DNA of 64,000 nt. It comes from Diaporthe sp. PMI_573. Its lineage: Eukaryota; Ascomycota; Sordariomycetes; Diaporthales; Diaporthaceae. The position numbers were made by a program, and so were the translations under genes. Every line of letters begins with the position of its first letter. Position 1 is the first letter of the stretch. Of the stretch, positions 44,651 to 56,403 are shown piece by piece. The notes beneath the pieces were generated by a model. That model was given only the letters and a program-made list of their open reading frames with translations. It had not been told where the DNA came from and made no database searches. The DNA is taken from contig JAJTUP010000007.1 in the NCBI GenBank assembly GCA_021399435.1, positions 1,240,001 to 1,304,000 on the forward strand, given 5' to 3'.

Positions 44651-46474
44651 ATGAATCCCGCACGTGCACTCGAGCTTCTCTTGCTCAAGGTATTAGCACT
44701 TGGAGCGGTGTTGGGCTATCTGCTATCTGTGTTTCGGCCCCCCATAGCACCGCAACTCGTACTGAACCGACCCTACGCAAGCTCCTTCGCCCTATCGTTT
44801 GTCGCTCTGGTTATCGACAAGTTCATCCTATATCCACGCTTCCGAGACCCGCTCAGGAATATTCCATCCATCACAGGAGTGAGTCTGCTCCAGCACCCCC
44901 AATCCGAGGTCGTGCACAGTTCTAACCTAGTTCTTGTAAAGGAACGCAACCGCGGCCAGATTCTCTACGAGTCTCCACGCGGAAAGTCTGCCCTGCGATG
45001 GATGGAGATTGAGCCCGATGCGCAGCTCCTCAAGATGCCTGGGGCGATCGGCCTCTCGCCGATCCTGGTGACAGGACCAGATGCCCTCCGCGACATCCTG
45101 AACACCAACTCATACGACTTCCAAAAGCCATGGGGCGTGCGTGCGTTCCTCGGACGAGCCATAGGCTGGGGCCTCATCATGAGCGAGGGAGCCGAGCACA
45201 AGCATCAGAAGAAGATCTTGACTCCCGCGTTCCATGTTCGCAGGGTACGGGAGCTATATAACCTGATGTGGGAAAAGACAGATATCTTGCTGGAGGAGCT
45301 GGAGAAGGATGTTGCGAGACACCCCGATGGAGAGGATGGATTCGGCGTTGTTGAGCTGAGCGAATGGGCAAGGTAGGCCGACACGGCTTTTTGTATGGAC
45401 ATAACAACAGCAACGTGCTAACACTTGAGGATCAGTAAGCTCACACTCGACATAATCGGCCCTACCGCGATGGGAAGAGACTTCAAGTCCATGACAGCAG
45501 AGCAGAACGATATCGCCGACGCATTCATTGAGCTTCTTCGACCAGAGTTCAGCCGTCTTGTCTTCCTGGGTATGCATTTTGTGATTCCCGAATGGCTTAT
45601 CCGAGTGCTGCCCTTCAAGGAGAACAAGACCCTGAACGAAATCGGTACCTTTCTCCGCGGAGTCTGCGGGGATATCATTAAGCAGAAAAAGTCTGAGCTC
45701 CAGGAGGGTGGTGACTTGTCCGAGCACGATATCTTGTCTCGGATTATCCAGACCGGTGACTTCACCGATGCTGAGGTTGGCGACCAGATGCTCACGTTCT
45801 TGGCTGCAGGGGTGAGTCCACAAGAGCCACAAGACGAGGGAATATACGCTGACAACGTGCACCAGCATGAGACAACGGCCAGCGCCCTTACGTGGACCTG
45901 TTATCTCTGTGCCAAATATCCCGAGATCCAAAAGAAGCTCAGAGCCGAGATTCACGAAGCAATCCCGTCACACGAAGCAGCAATCACGTCAGACCTACTG
46001 GAGGGCATGCCCTACCTCAACGGCGTGTGCGAGGAGACCCTCCGTCTCTACCCTGTTGTGCCGGTCACCGTCCGTGAGGCTATCAACGACACCACCGTGG
46101 CGGGCCATCATGTCCCCAAGGGCACTGACTTTTTGCTCGTCCCCTACGCCATAAACAGGCACTCCAACTTCTGGGAGAACCCCCACATGGTCGTGCCGGA
46201 GCGGTGGATCGACAAGGCGAGCGACGGCACGCTGCGGCCCAACAAGACGGGCGGCACGTCTACCAACTTTGCAGAGCTGACGTTTCTCCACGGGCCAAGA
46301 GCTTGCATAGGCCGTGACTTTGCCAAGGCTGAGCTGAGGTGTGCTGTCGCAGGTGTTATTGGCAAGTTTGAGATTGAGCTGCACACCAAGGAGGAGCCGC
46401 GTGTTCAGGGCGTCATCACGATGAAGCCCGAGGGAGGCATGTATCTGCGATTCAAGCCTATTGCCGGTTGGTGA
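44651..46474 (+). CDS. cytochrome P450 with two N-terminal helices
   Basis: P450 monooxygenase of 547 aa. Four exons: 44651-44878, 44942-45372, 45436-45811 and 45866-46474. Introns are 63, 63 and 54 bp with GTGAGT, GTAGGC and GTGAGT donors; the second has a clear GCTAAC branch site. The N-terminus has two hydrophobic segments (about 5-28 and 43-62), then the Pro-rich hinge near FRDPLRNIPS. Motifs: LTFLAAGHETTASAL (I helix, restored across intron 3), ETLRLYPVVPVTVRE (ExxR), VPERWID and the heme loop FLHGPRACIGRDFAKAE. Introns 1 and 3 are multiples of three without stops, so unspliced mRNA stays open, but both would break conserved regions. Substrate unknown. Convergent with the sulfate transporter gene. 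Confidence 0.9.
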
Positions 46475-47168
46475 TTTCCCTCGCAATCTTACTTTTTGGG
46501 ACGACACCTGGTGTATTCCACAAACATGTCCAGTCTACGTCCCAGACTGGAATTCCAAAGTTGTACATGAATTATTACAAGTCTTCTCAAATGGCTTTTC
46601 AGATACCACGGACGCTGGGTAGTTACTTTGAGCTGCCTTAGCAAGCCAGCTTTGAATTTATCTGTTCTCATTAGAGGTAGCTGGAGACGAAAATCCCTTT
46701 TTGTCCAAATTATGATGAGTTTAAACCTTCGCAGTGTCAGAAAAGCCTGACAGCGGGTGCTTAGAGTGACTGCCCGAAAAAAGCAAAGAGGTCCTGTATC
46801 AATGGGATCATACAACCTCACAGCCAATTAACACTGCCAATTATCCGTGGCTATATGGCGGCAGGACTACCCACAATGTATTCCATAGATAAACCCATAA
46901 GAGGTTATTCCCTAAGTTGTAAAGCAAAGCAGCTTTTGCTTGCCGAGAGCACTGTGAACCACCATACCTGCAACACAAGTATCCGCACTCTACTTAAATG
47001 TATAATGACACTGAAGGTCTCAAGTCACAACACATGAGGCAACATCTCAATAGAGATGCCAATTTGCTCGTGACCAGACTAAATTGATTGATTGATTCCC
47101 TCTTGTTGCTTTTAGTTCCATACCAACTAGTTATTTCTCACACTAGACTGAGCCTTCTGCAGTTGTGC
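46475..47168. other. convergent spacer
   Basis: About 700 bp between the stops of the P450 and the SulP transporter, AT-rich in its right part (46.85-47.1 kb). No gene; terminators expected. Confidence 0.5.
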
Positions 47169-49696
47169 CTAGACATAAGCCTTGTCGATCTTGTCAATGC
47201 CTTCACCCATGACAACCGCCACCTCCTCCCACATGCCATTAAGTGTCATTTCAGGATTCATGAAATGGATAGCGAGTGGAAGATGGTCAAACTTCAAGTC
47301 TCTCATCCTATATTCCTCCCCTGCTTCGACCACTGACGGCCCGCAAGAGTCAAAGATCTCCCACTTGGCTCGCTCAAATCTCTTGAGAACACGCGCATTC
47401 AGCCCCACGAAACGAAACTCCACGCTTTCCCCTGCCCACTCGCGTAGCTGCCTCTTCATCATCTCCAGGTTGAGAATCGCGGACGAGTCGACAAAGGAAA
47501 CCGAGGTCATGTCCAGCACAACAACGCGCAGGCGAGAGCGATACGGGATGAGAGACTCAAAGTCACCGTCATCGTCGAGCATGTTGTTGTGTTTTCGCCT
47601 CAGCGCTGCCACGTGCTCGTGAATCCGGAAGTTCCACGGCCGCTCAGGCATGTCTGGGCTGTCGACGGCCACACCCGAGTTATGCACCATGCAGGTGTCG
47701 ACGACGTGCCTCCGGACGCGGTCGGCATTGGTCCACACCATGTCCGCCTCCAGCTTCAGCACCTGTGTCCCCGGTGGGATCGGGTCGCCCTGCTGCCACG
47801 GCCTGAACTCCCTCTCTTTGTACATGCTCTCGAGGTCCTGGGCGGAGAGGGCCCTGGGTCGGGAGAACATGCCCCTGAACAGCGTATACAGGACGAGGAG
47901 TCCCACACCTGCTGCTGTTCCGATTGCGACTCCCACTGTCGGGACGACAATGGCGATGTTGAAGGCTACGAAGAATGCGAAGAAGTCAGCGAATGAGAGC
48001 CGGAAGTAGTCTCCCAGCAGCTTCTGCGGCGGCTGCTGGTCGATGACCGCGACCACGATGATGGCAGAGAGCGCGGCCTGAGGAAGAAACCGCAGCGCAT
48101 TGCTCAATGGCATCATGGCGATGAGAACAGTAATAGATGTGAATATCTGGTTGAGCGGACTTTTGGCCCCTGTCACAGCAAGCAGCGAAGACCTGGCCAT
48201 GTCTCCGCCTCCCACGGGGACTCCACCAAAGAATGCCCCGGCCAGGTTCGAGAGGCCGGCGGCAAACATCTCGGAGTTCTCAGAGATGGTGTAAGTATGA
48301 TAGTGGCCGAATGTCTTGGCGATGACCAGGTGTTCGATGTTTAGCACGATAAAGACGAGCAGGCTAGGAAGAAGGAGAGCCTTGACGAGATCCATGATTG
48401 GCGGAAGCGGCGAGACTATGGGCGCGGTGAAAACAGGGAACACAGCCCAGAAGGGCAGCTTTGGCAACTGTGGTTGAGCGCCAGCGGCGGGAGCAGCAGA
48501 TGCTGCAGCGACCGAAACGTTGGAAGGCTGGCCGTTCGGTAGTAGTTCACTCCGAGTTTGCACCCCTGAGCCGATTCTTCCAGAAAGGAAATCAGCGCCA
48601 GGGCCAAATCGAGGCTCGTCCCGCTTGGCTGGGATGATCATCTGCACGGCTCCGGTGCTGGTGTAGTTGACTGAGGTCTGTGCCAAAGAAGTTGCTGGTG
48701 GGCTGGAAGCTTGGCTTGTTGCGGTGCCTCCCATCGTTGGGGGCAGGGCTGGTACAACTTGTTGAGATATGGGTAGGCTCTGCAGGAACAGGAAGCTGAC
48801 GATGGTAAATATCAAGACAGCCAGAAGACTGCCCATATTGAACCCCATCCGGGCGGCCCTGCCCGCAAGAGTCTTGTTCTTGCCCCATTTCACGGAGACG
48901 AAGCGGAGAGCTGCGAGGAAAAAGATGGCCGAAATACTGATTGCCAGTGTCTTCAGGCTGATGTTGCCGAACTGCTGGATCACTGCCGGCGGAATGGCGG
49001 GGACTATTGGAGGAATCCCATTCAACCCAAGAAACGTGGGGATCTGGACGAGTATGAGATTCAGTGCAATCGTGGTGACGACGGCGAGGTTGATGGAAAT
49101 GGGGATCAGATCGAACAGGAACCCGAGCCCCAGCACGCCAAACAGCAGAAACCATATTCCGACACAAAATGTCAACGCTGGCAGTATAATGAAGGGGGGA
49201 ATTCGGGCTGCTGCGGCGAAGGGGCCGATAATTTGAAGAGATAGTAATGTCCCTGCTGAGGTCGGGCCGATGCTGATATCTGCGTCGAGAGTTTTACAGT
49301 CAGTAACCCAGACTCGATCTAGTCATCAAGCAGGCGGGTCGTAGGTATGGACTCACTTTTGGAAGAGCCGGTCAAGGCATATATGAACCCAGGAAGCCAA
49401 CTGGCGATGAGAGTCTGCTGAGTTGATATCGCTCCTCCAGCTGACGACGGCAGGTTGACGGCTTGAAGTGCCAGCACGATCCCGACTGTCAAACCCGAAA
49501 GCACATCACCAAACAACCATTTTGGACTGTAGGATACAATCCACTGAACGATGGGAAACTTGTTCACGAGGTAGCGTCCGGCACCGTATCGTATTTCCCT
49601 GCCGCCTCGCCGAGCATATCTTTTTGCCCGGACGATATTCCAGTCCGTCTTGAAGAAGAGCTTGATGTTCTGCCCCTTCTTCCTGAGCTTGTCCAT
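47169..49696 (-). CDS. sulfate permease family (SLC26/SulP) with STAS domain
   Basis: Anion transporter of the SulP family, 816 aa. Two exons: 49696-49357 and 49279-47169; the 77-bp intron (GTGAGT donor) rejoins YALTGSSKN to ISIGPTSAGT, the SulP signature region. The membrane part spans about residues 60-600, with PKWLFGDVLSGLTVGIVLALQ at the start and ENSEMFAAGLSNLAGAFFGG plus GGDMARSSLLAVTGAKSPL later. A Pro/Ala/Ser-rich loop of about 130 aa (about residues 290-400) lies between helices and is longer than in plain sulfate permeases. The C-terminal STAS domain (about 625-790) shows VVVLDMTSVSFVDSSAIL. Sulfate is the default substrate, but the long loop and STAS make other anions possible. 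It may be at the plasma or vacuolar membrane. Confidence 0.92.
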
Positions 49697-52030
49697 AGTG
49701 AATGACTGTCGCCGTGGCCCAGCACGGCTGAGCAGCTACGAAAGAAAATAGAAACAAAGAGAAAGTCAAGAAACAATGATTATTCAAAGAGGATGATCAA
49801 TAAACAACAAAAGTGAATCGAAGTTGGCGCGTCGAGCAGCCATAGTGATGCATCTGATGTCCGGATGGCGATCCCAATATGATCAACTAGCGCATCTTAT
49901 TTGGAAAGACGAAAGAGTTTGTAGAATCCCGGGGAGACTGAATAGCCCGTCAAGGTGGCCCTGTCTGTGATGGTCTCCAGCACGAGTACGACAGCGAAAT
50001 CCAAGAACGCTGCATGACACTTCAGATGAGACTGGTGTCGGCGCGTCTCCCACCTGCTGAACACATCTTGGGCCCACCCGCCTATCACACAGGCTCAGGG
50101 TGGGCGGTACCTTGGGGCTGAAACAGCCCTATCGGTGGAGAGGGTGTGGAGCCAACACGGACGCATATGCCCTGGGCGATCATCGGGCTTAGGCTGGGCG
50201 AGCCGAAACAGGCTTGCTGAATCTTGAGCCCTCGTGCCCAGAACGGCGGCCGGCCCTCCACTTTCCGGCACTTTGGACCGGCTCTGGGAGGACGGGACCG
50301 CTGTGCCCCGCGGAATATCGATCTTAGTCCGTTTCCCAGGAATATTAGGCCAGATGAAATCATTTTTCGTCGAATGTTTGGTAACAGGGAATTAGAGTAA
50401 CTTATTAAACAAGTCGTGAACCGTTTGATGTCATAACCAGAATCTGCCAAAGGATTGGCCGCCGTTCACGGACAAAAGCAAGAATGCGAGTCCCCGAGAC
50501 GTACGTATGCAGCAGGCAGGGGTATTGTTCCGCGTCTACACTCAGCGCAAGGCAAGACAGAACGTGCGTAGGACCGTAATTGATGTCTGCGTCGTCTGCC
50601 GATCCAGATTATTTATAGGCCTTGTTCAAGCTCCACCCGTGGACCCAGCAGCTACGGCGTAAAGATGGGACAACCTTCACGCAACCTCTCGTATTTCAAA
50701 TTGGTGGACTACCACTTGCACAAAATGGCCGGAATAGGATAAATCTAGGTATGCTACCAGAGCCAGGGATGTGGCCGTCAACTTAGTCAAGACATGCAGA
50801 CAACTGCGCCCAGTCGGTTTCAAGGGGCGGGGAGTTGTCTTGAAGTCCTGCTGGCTGCGGGTACGGCAAGTGGCGGGAATATATAAGCCCTCAATTTAGG
50901 GGACTTGTGGACGCAGCTTTCATAAATAAACCGCAGTGCAAAGCTTGGTACATAAATCTCGCCTGATCAAGGGCCATAGCCAAGAGGGCGTGTTGGACTG
51001 AATGACGTGGTCTGAGTAAATCAGACAACCCATACCATCACAAGAGGTAAATAAAATCGCTTTATGGTTCCCTGAAATAAATGTGAAGAAGAAAGTTGCC
51101 TGAAGAAAGTAACCAGCCAGGAACTCCTTTCGCGCACGCCCGAAACGCGCATCTACGTCTGGTGTTGGAGCGACGTATGTGCGCACAGGTGGAAGAGTTC
51201 TCTACATTCACAGCTTTTGCATACATACGCGATAGCACCACCGAAAGACGATCTTCTGTGCTGCTGCTTTCTGTTCCAAATATCACCTACGCATACCATC
51301 GACGGTGCCGGTGGCATTGTAATGCTTGATCGTTGAAGCCAGATGCTCGTGTGCGAATTCCCTCGCTTGGTATTGGTACAGAGATTAGAAGTAACAGCCA
51401 ACGTCATGACAGCATTTTCCTTGCCCTGGGAGACCTCCATCATTGAAGATCATTGGTAATTACAACATACAATATCATAATTACATTGTACCGTCTGTAG
51501 AGTCTGCCATTGCAGACCGGCCTGTTAGATGGTCTGTCAGCTCATAACATTAAGTTCAACACGCTAAGGAACAAGCCACAATTCCAACAGCGAGGCTGCC
51601 ATCCAGTTGGGTAGGCCCCGGGGACGGAGCCAGGCATGCGAGTTCTCGGTCAGCATCTCCCAAGCGGGAAATAGTTACAGAATTTGAGGAATGCATGCTT
51701 CCATTCCCATGAGGCAGGCATAAGCCCAAAAGTGCAGGCATCGAACAAACAAAGCTGTGACTACACCCGCAAAAAAAGCTTGGCGCGGTCATCTCCCTCG
51801 TTCTTTCAACGAACGCATCTGCCTGCAACCACAGCCGAAAACGGCGCGGAGGAGCTGCACGCGGTTAACAAAGGAACCTTTCTACTACATCTCACCTTCA
51901 GGACGGAACGCTCGAGCAAGCCACCTGTGCCGTTACTCTCAAGGACATGAACAACTGATTTTTCCGACGGCGGCAGGTCAACCCAGCTATATGAACGTCG
52001 TGGCCAGGACATCTCCAAGCAGTCGGTAAT
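49697..52030. other. 2.3-kb gap, no supported gene
   Basis: Between the divergent SulP gene and the USP/DUF1810 gene. Frames such as 50085-50450 (-) and 51556-51828 (-) have no domain. Nothing else recognised. Confidence 0.5.
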
Positions 52031-55000
52031 ATGGCAGACTTCGATATGGAGGACGAATTACCAGGCCCTGCGGTTATTCAGGCCCCAGGCTGGGCCCAGG
52101 AGGACGGCCATGACCTACCGATCTCCCCGGAGAAGCCAGCTATCCACGACAAGCTTCAAGTGGTCTTGGACGCGGCACCCTTGGGCTCTGACCACGCCTT
52201 GGTCCGGGAGCGCATTGGACCATACGACACGCACCTCCCCATCTACCCAGGAGCCACTTCCGGCAAACCTCCGAGCAACACAGATAGATCGTGGCTTGGC
52301 GCGATTCTGATGGCGTTGTTCAACCTCTCGCCATTCCTCAACTTCATCGAAGAGGCCGCAAACAACAAGGCCTTCAATGATCATATCTTCATCGGACTAC
52401 ATTCCCTGGCACAATCCTTTCACCGTCGGGGAAACGATCAGCTGGAAGATGAAGAGTGGGAGCAGGACTTGTGGAGCGGCATTCAGACCTTCTGGCAATG
52501 CATAAAGACAGAAGGACCAAATGGAGGAGAACCCTTCCCGGACCAATACTGCCACGTGCCTGAATTCCTCCACTATCTCTTCGACAGACTCGAGCGCGCT
52601 CAGTTGCTGCAGAATCAGGCCGGTGGCGGCGACGACGTGTGAGTCCTCAAGGGGAAAACAGCAAACCCATGGCAGAGAACGGTGCACTAATCCGTTGTAC
52701 TTGTAGCAATTTGTCGACCCGGTTCATGCAGCTCTTCAAGTACTTTACTGTCCGTCTCACGCCTATGCGCTGCAGTTGCAAAGAGCCAGTGTTGCGGCGG
52801 CAACCCACCGGGCATCACCAACCCAATGGCTATACTCTGACGGCTCAGATCACGGAGGGGATGAATTTAGAGCAGGCAATTTCACGAGCCATGTGGGAGA
52901 ATGAGACCGAACCAAATACGAGGACCTGTCCCGAGTGTGGTGACGAAGTGGATGCAGTTGACTTCAGCACATTTGCATATCTCCCAGAGGTATTCTTCAT
53001 TGTGCCCATATTCATGAGCAAGCGATGCGGCGACAGGACCGTCAGATACACGTCGGACGAGAAATTCATCTATCCCGAACGGCTGGACATGTCCGCATTG
53101 ACAGACGATCCAGAACGGCCAGGCGATCAGACCGACCGTATCTACAAGCTTCAGTCAATCGTCACCTGCACCGACCAAGACCTTGGTCGGACCACTAGTT
53201 ATAAGGCTTCTCTGCGCCTCAGCGACTATGAATGGATACAGTATGGCTACGCCGCTGGTCCGGGCCCAAGCTACGTAAGTTTCGAGGAAATCAACGACCC
53301 GGGCAGGCGGGAAACCTCGGAAGAAGCGCCCAATCTGCTCGTGTATGTGCGAGATCACCACTTCGAGGGTTCGGGCATCCTAGACGAAGTCAAGCCCCAG
53401 CAAGCCCCGCCTCAGTCCAACACAGAAATTCACGACGAGTATGGTCTAGAAAGCTCTGACGTGGAGAGATTTGTTCGAGCCCAGGACCAACCCGGTGAGA
53501 ACGCAAACGCCACAGCCTTTGAAAACGCAAAGTCTGAGCTGGGCAAAGGCCGCAAGACCAGCCACTGGATGTGGTATGTGTTTCCTCAGGTCTTTCGGGG
53601 GAAAATGTCACGGTTGGGCGAGTTGTACGCCATCAAGAGTACCGGCGAGGCGTTTGCCTACTGGAAAAACTCACTGTTGAAGAGCCGCTACCTCGATCTC
53701 CTGAACATCGTGCTGGAAGGCTCCCAAACCGACCTCAAAGAGCTATTTGGCGGTCAGGTGGATGCTGAAAAGTTTCGAGCATCCCTGACCCTCTTCGAGC
53801 TGACATGCGACGAAGAAGAGCGCGATCTTTTCCAACAAGTATTCAAGAAGTTCGACATGCACTTGCACGAAGAAACCAAAAGCGAACTGGCTGAGTGGCT
53901 CGACCACGGGGGTGAACGCGAGAAGAGCACATGGTTTGAATACCCTTCCGATGACAGCGGAGGAGATGGTGGAAATCAAGAGACCTATATGCCTGATCAG
54001 GAGGGTATAATCACCCCCACCGAGTATCTCGAGTACTACGAGCCACCGCCTGAGAGGGGCGATGGAGATCACCATGGAGGCTTCATCCAGACTGATGGCG
54101 GAAATGTCTTTGCACAGAACCTAGGCGTCAGGTTGGAGAAGCTTAGTGAAAGGGACGTTGACGATACTGGCCTGGACGCGAATCTCGTGGCCGAATACAA
54201 TGAGAGGGGGCGGCTTTTAGGCCTAGTAATCATGGGACTCGCTTATGCGGGAGGTCAGACTCCGCCTGTCGACGAGTCCCATTACCAAGAAAGTGCTCGT
54301 CGTTTGGGTCGGAACTTGTTTTTGCTTTCAAAGCCTGCCGCGGAGCCTGCCGCGGAGCCTGACGCTGAGGCTGACGTGGACACCGACATTGGTGACCCTG
54401 ATAAGGACAACGACAATGACGACCCTGAAGATGATCTCGCCAAGGATGACAACTACAAGCCTGACAGTGGTAACCCTCCTGACGATGGCTACGAACCTAG
54501 TGACACCCGCCCAACTGACGATGACTCCGGACTCGATGATACTTCTGAGAGCCCGGCCGTTTGTGCTGATCACTTCATCGAAGAAGAACCCCACGAGGCC
54601 GTCGCCATCCCCACGGACCCGAATGACCCAAGGATCAACGCATGCCAGTCCTGGACGCTCAAGAAGTTGAAATCAGAGTTCCAGAAGGAACAGATCGACT
54701 GGCGGGGGCTGAGAAGTGACACCAAGAAGCACCGGGCCAAATTCCTCAAGCACTTCGAGGTCGAGAGGGACTACTCCATCTACCACGTGAGCAGGTTGCG
54801 GGAAGCCGCCGAGGAGAGGGCCATAGCCGTGAGCAGCGGCGCCACCAAGAATGAACTAGTCGACGTCTTGACCGAATACGACACGCAGAAACTAGGAGAG
54901 ATGGAATTTGTCGAGGACGATGCGGAGCCGACTGACTCGGCCGAATTTGAGTCGGAGGAGTACCAAAGCAGCGAGGCGCCAGAGACAGACGCATCGTCGG

Positions 55001-55134
55001 CGACCGAGGCGACACCAAGACCAAAGAAGAGGCTCCGGTTTGAGTACGAGGAGGAGGACGAAATCGACGAAGACGACGGTGACGACAACGACGCAGACGG
55101 AGACTACGGGGACGAGGACATGACGGGGACGTAG
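52031..55134 (+). CDS. degenerate USP-fold protein fused to DUF1810
   Basis: A 1011-aa protein. Two exons: 52031-52638 and 52707-55134; the 68-bp intron splits a Val codon. Residues about 80-425 resemble a ubiquitin-specific protease: RSWLGAILMALFNLSPF fits the helix after the catalytic Cys, the finger has CSC (about 222) and CPEC (about 276), and NLLVYVRDHHF fits the closing strand. But the Cys-box Cys is Ser and its Asn is Gly, and the region before SYVSFEEI lacks the catalytic His, so peptidase activity is unlikely. Residues about 454-582 match DUF1810: VERFVRAQD, SELGKGRKTSHWMWYVFPQ, ASLTLFELTCDEE and FQQVFKKF. Then come a long Asp/Glu-rich disordered part, a SAP-like stretch (about 890-930) and an acidic tail. 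A chromatin or ubiquitin-linked scaffold is possible; the function is unknown. Confidence 0.78.
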
Positions 55135-56403
55135 AGATAGAGCCTCGCGTTCCGCCCAAAACGCCCAAAGGCCATGTGCGGGATGCGCACCAGGTATCAA
55201 GACTGGAGTAGGTTGGTCGTGAAGAAGGGGGTCACGTGTATCGCTTCCTGGCGCAGTTACCAATGTATGAATCAGAGGAGCCGCCCGCCCACTGTGTTTG
55301 TGGGGCGTGGCTCTCATGAATGAGTTTGGCTGTGACAACTCTTGTAATAGCCAGTCGTCTTGTCTACCTTTTCTTTGTTCATTGGCAGCGGCGTATCAAC
55401 AGTCATTATGGGAATTGCGGTCAATAAAAAAAAGGGGGCGGGGGACAATGATGCTGCAGTATCACATGATAGACGCTATGTTTCGAGGATATGGCTTGTA
55501 GGCAGGTTTACAATCGAATCATGTACTGCATATACATGCGAGATCGAATGGTTCTAGCGCAGACTCGGACTGTGTGTTCCTCACACTTTGTCATTGCTCA
55601 CCGACAAAACACTGCATTCGCGATCAAAGATTTAAACGGGCGTGCCTCGGGGACTCCGACCCGGCATAGTACTAACTCAAATGCAAAAGCCAATTGACAC
55701 ACCAGCGTATGCTGAATTTCCAGGCGAGGCGGGATACGTTGAAACCGACCATGCCCCTTTTCAGGCCGCAACGCCATGACGAACGACGCGCTTGCTTGCT
55801 CGGCTAGGCGGCTGCACTTTAATAGTCGTCCGGTCTTTGCAGCGTCGGGGGCTTTTGGGACAAGGGGGCCGACGGTTGATCTGCTTGCTTGGGTCTCCAC
55901 GTGGCACCGTTAATGGCATTGCAGCAGCAATCACGACTTGGTGGTGCTAGTTGAGCATAAACATGGTAGAGCTGTCGGCGATATGCTGTTGATGGATATG
56001 TTAGCGCCAACCATACCTCCTCCTCCGCAGGCAGGAGCAAGGAAATTGCCTTGATGGATTGTACATGCACGCCCTATTTCATAAGAATCGAGGCGACAAG
56101 TGTCGGCATGACTAGCAGGCGGGTGGTACGTACATTCATGCATTACGTTGGCTAAGGCCAAGGGATGGGACATAGTGAAACAACCGGGCGCCGAACCTCC
56201 AGGCGACGCACCTCGATCTCCTCATGTGACACGGCGAACCTCTGCCCGATCCACCAACTTTTGTATCTTCTCCGCTTGCAATAGATTTATGCGCTGGCAT
56301 TGTGTGATGGTGTAAGCGCCCAAACCCACCAAGCTTAGTCCCGGAAGAACCCAGCCTGGTGATGCCGCCTCGCCACCCTGGACGGCTCATATAATCCGCC
56401 AGC
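55135..56403. other. 1.3-kb gap, no supported gene
   Basis: Between two genes on the plus strand. It should contain the terminator of the USP/DUF1810 gene and the promoter of the following one. Short frames at 55819-56070 (-) and 56136-56405 (-) are not supported. Confidence 0.5.
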
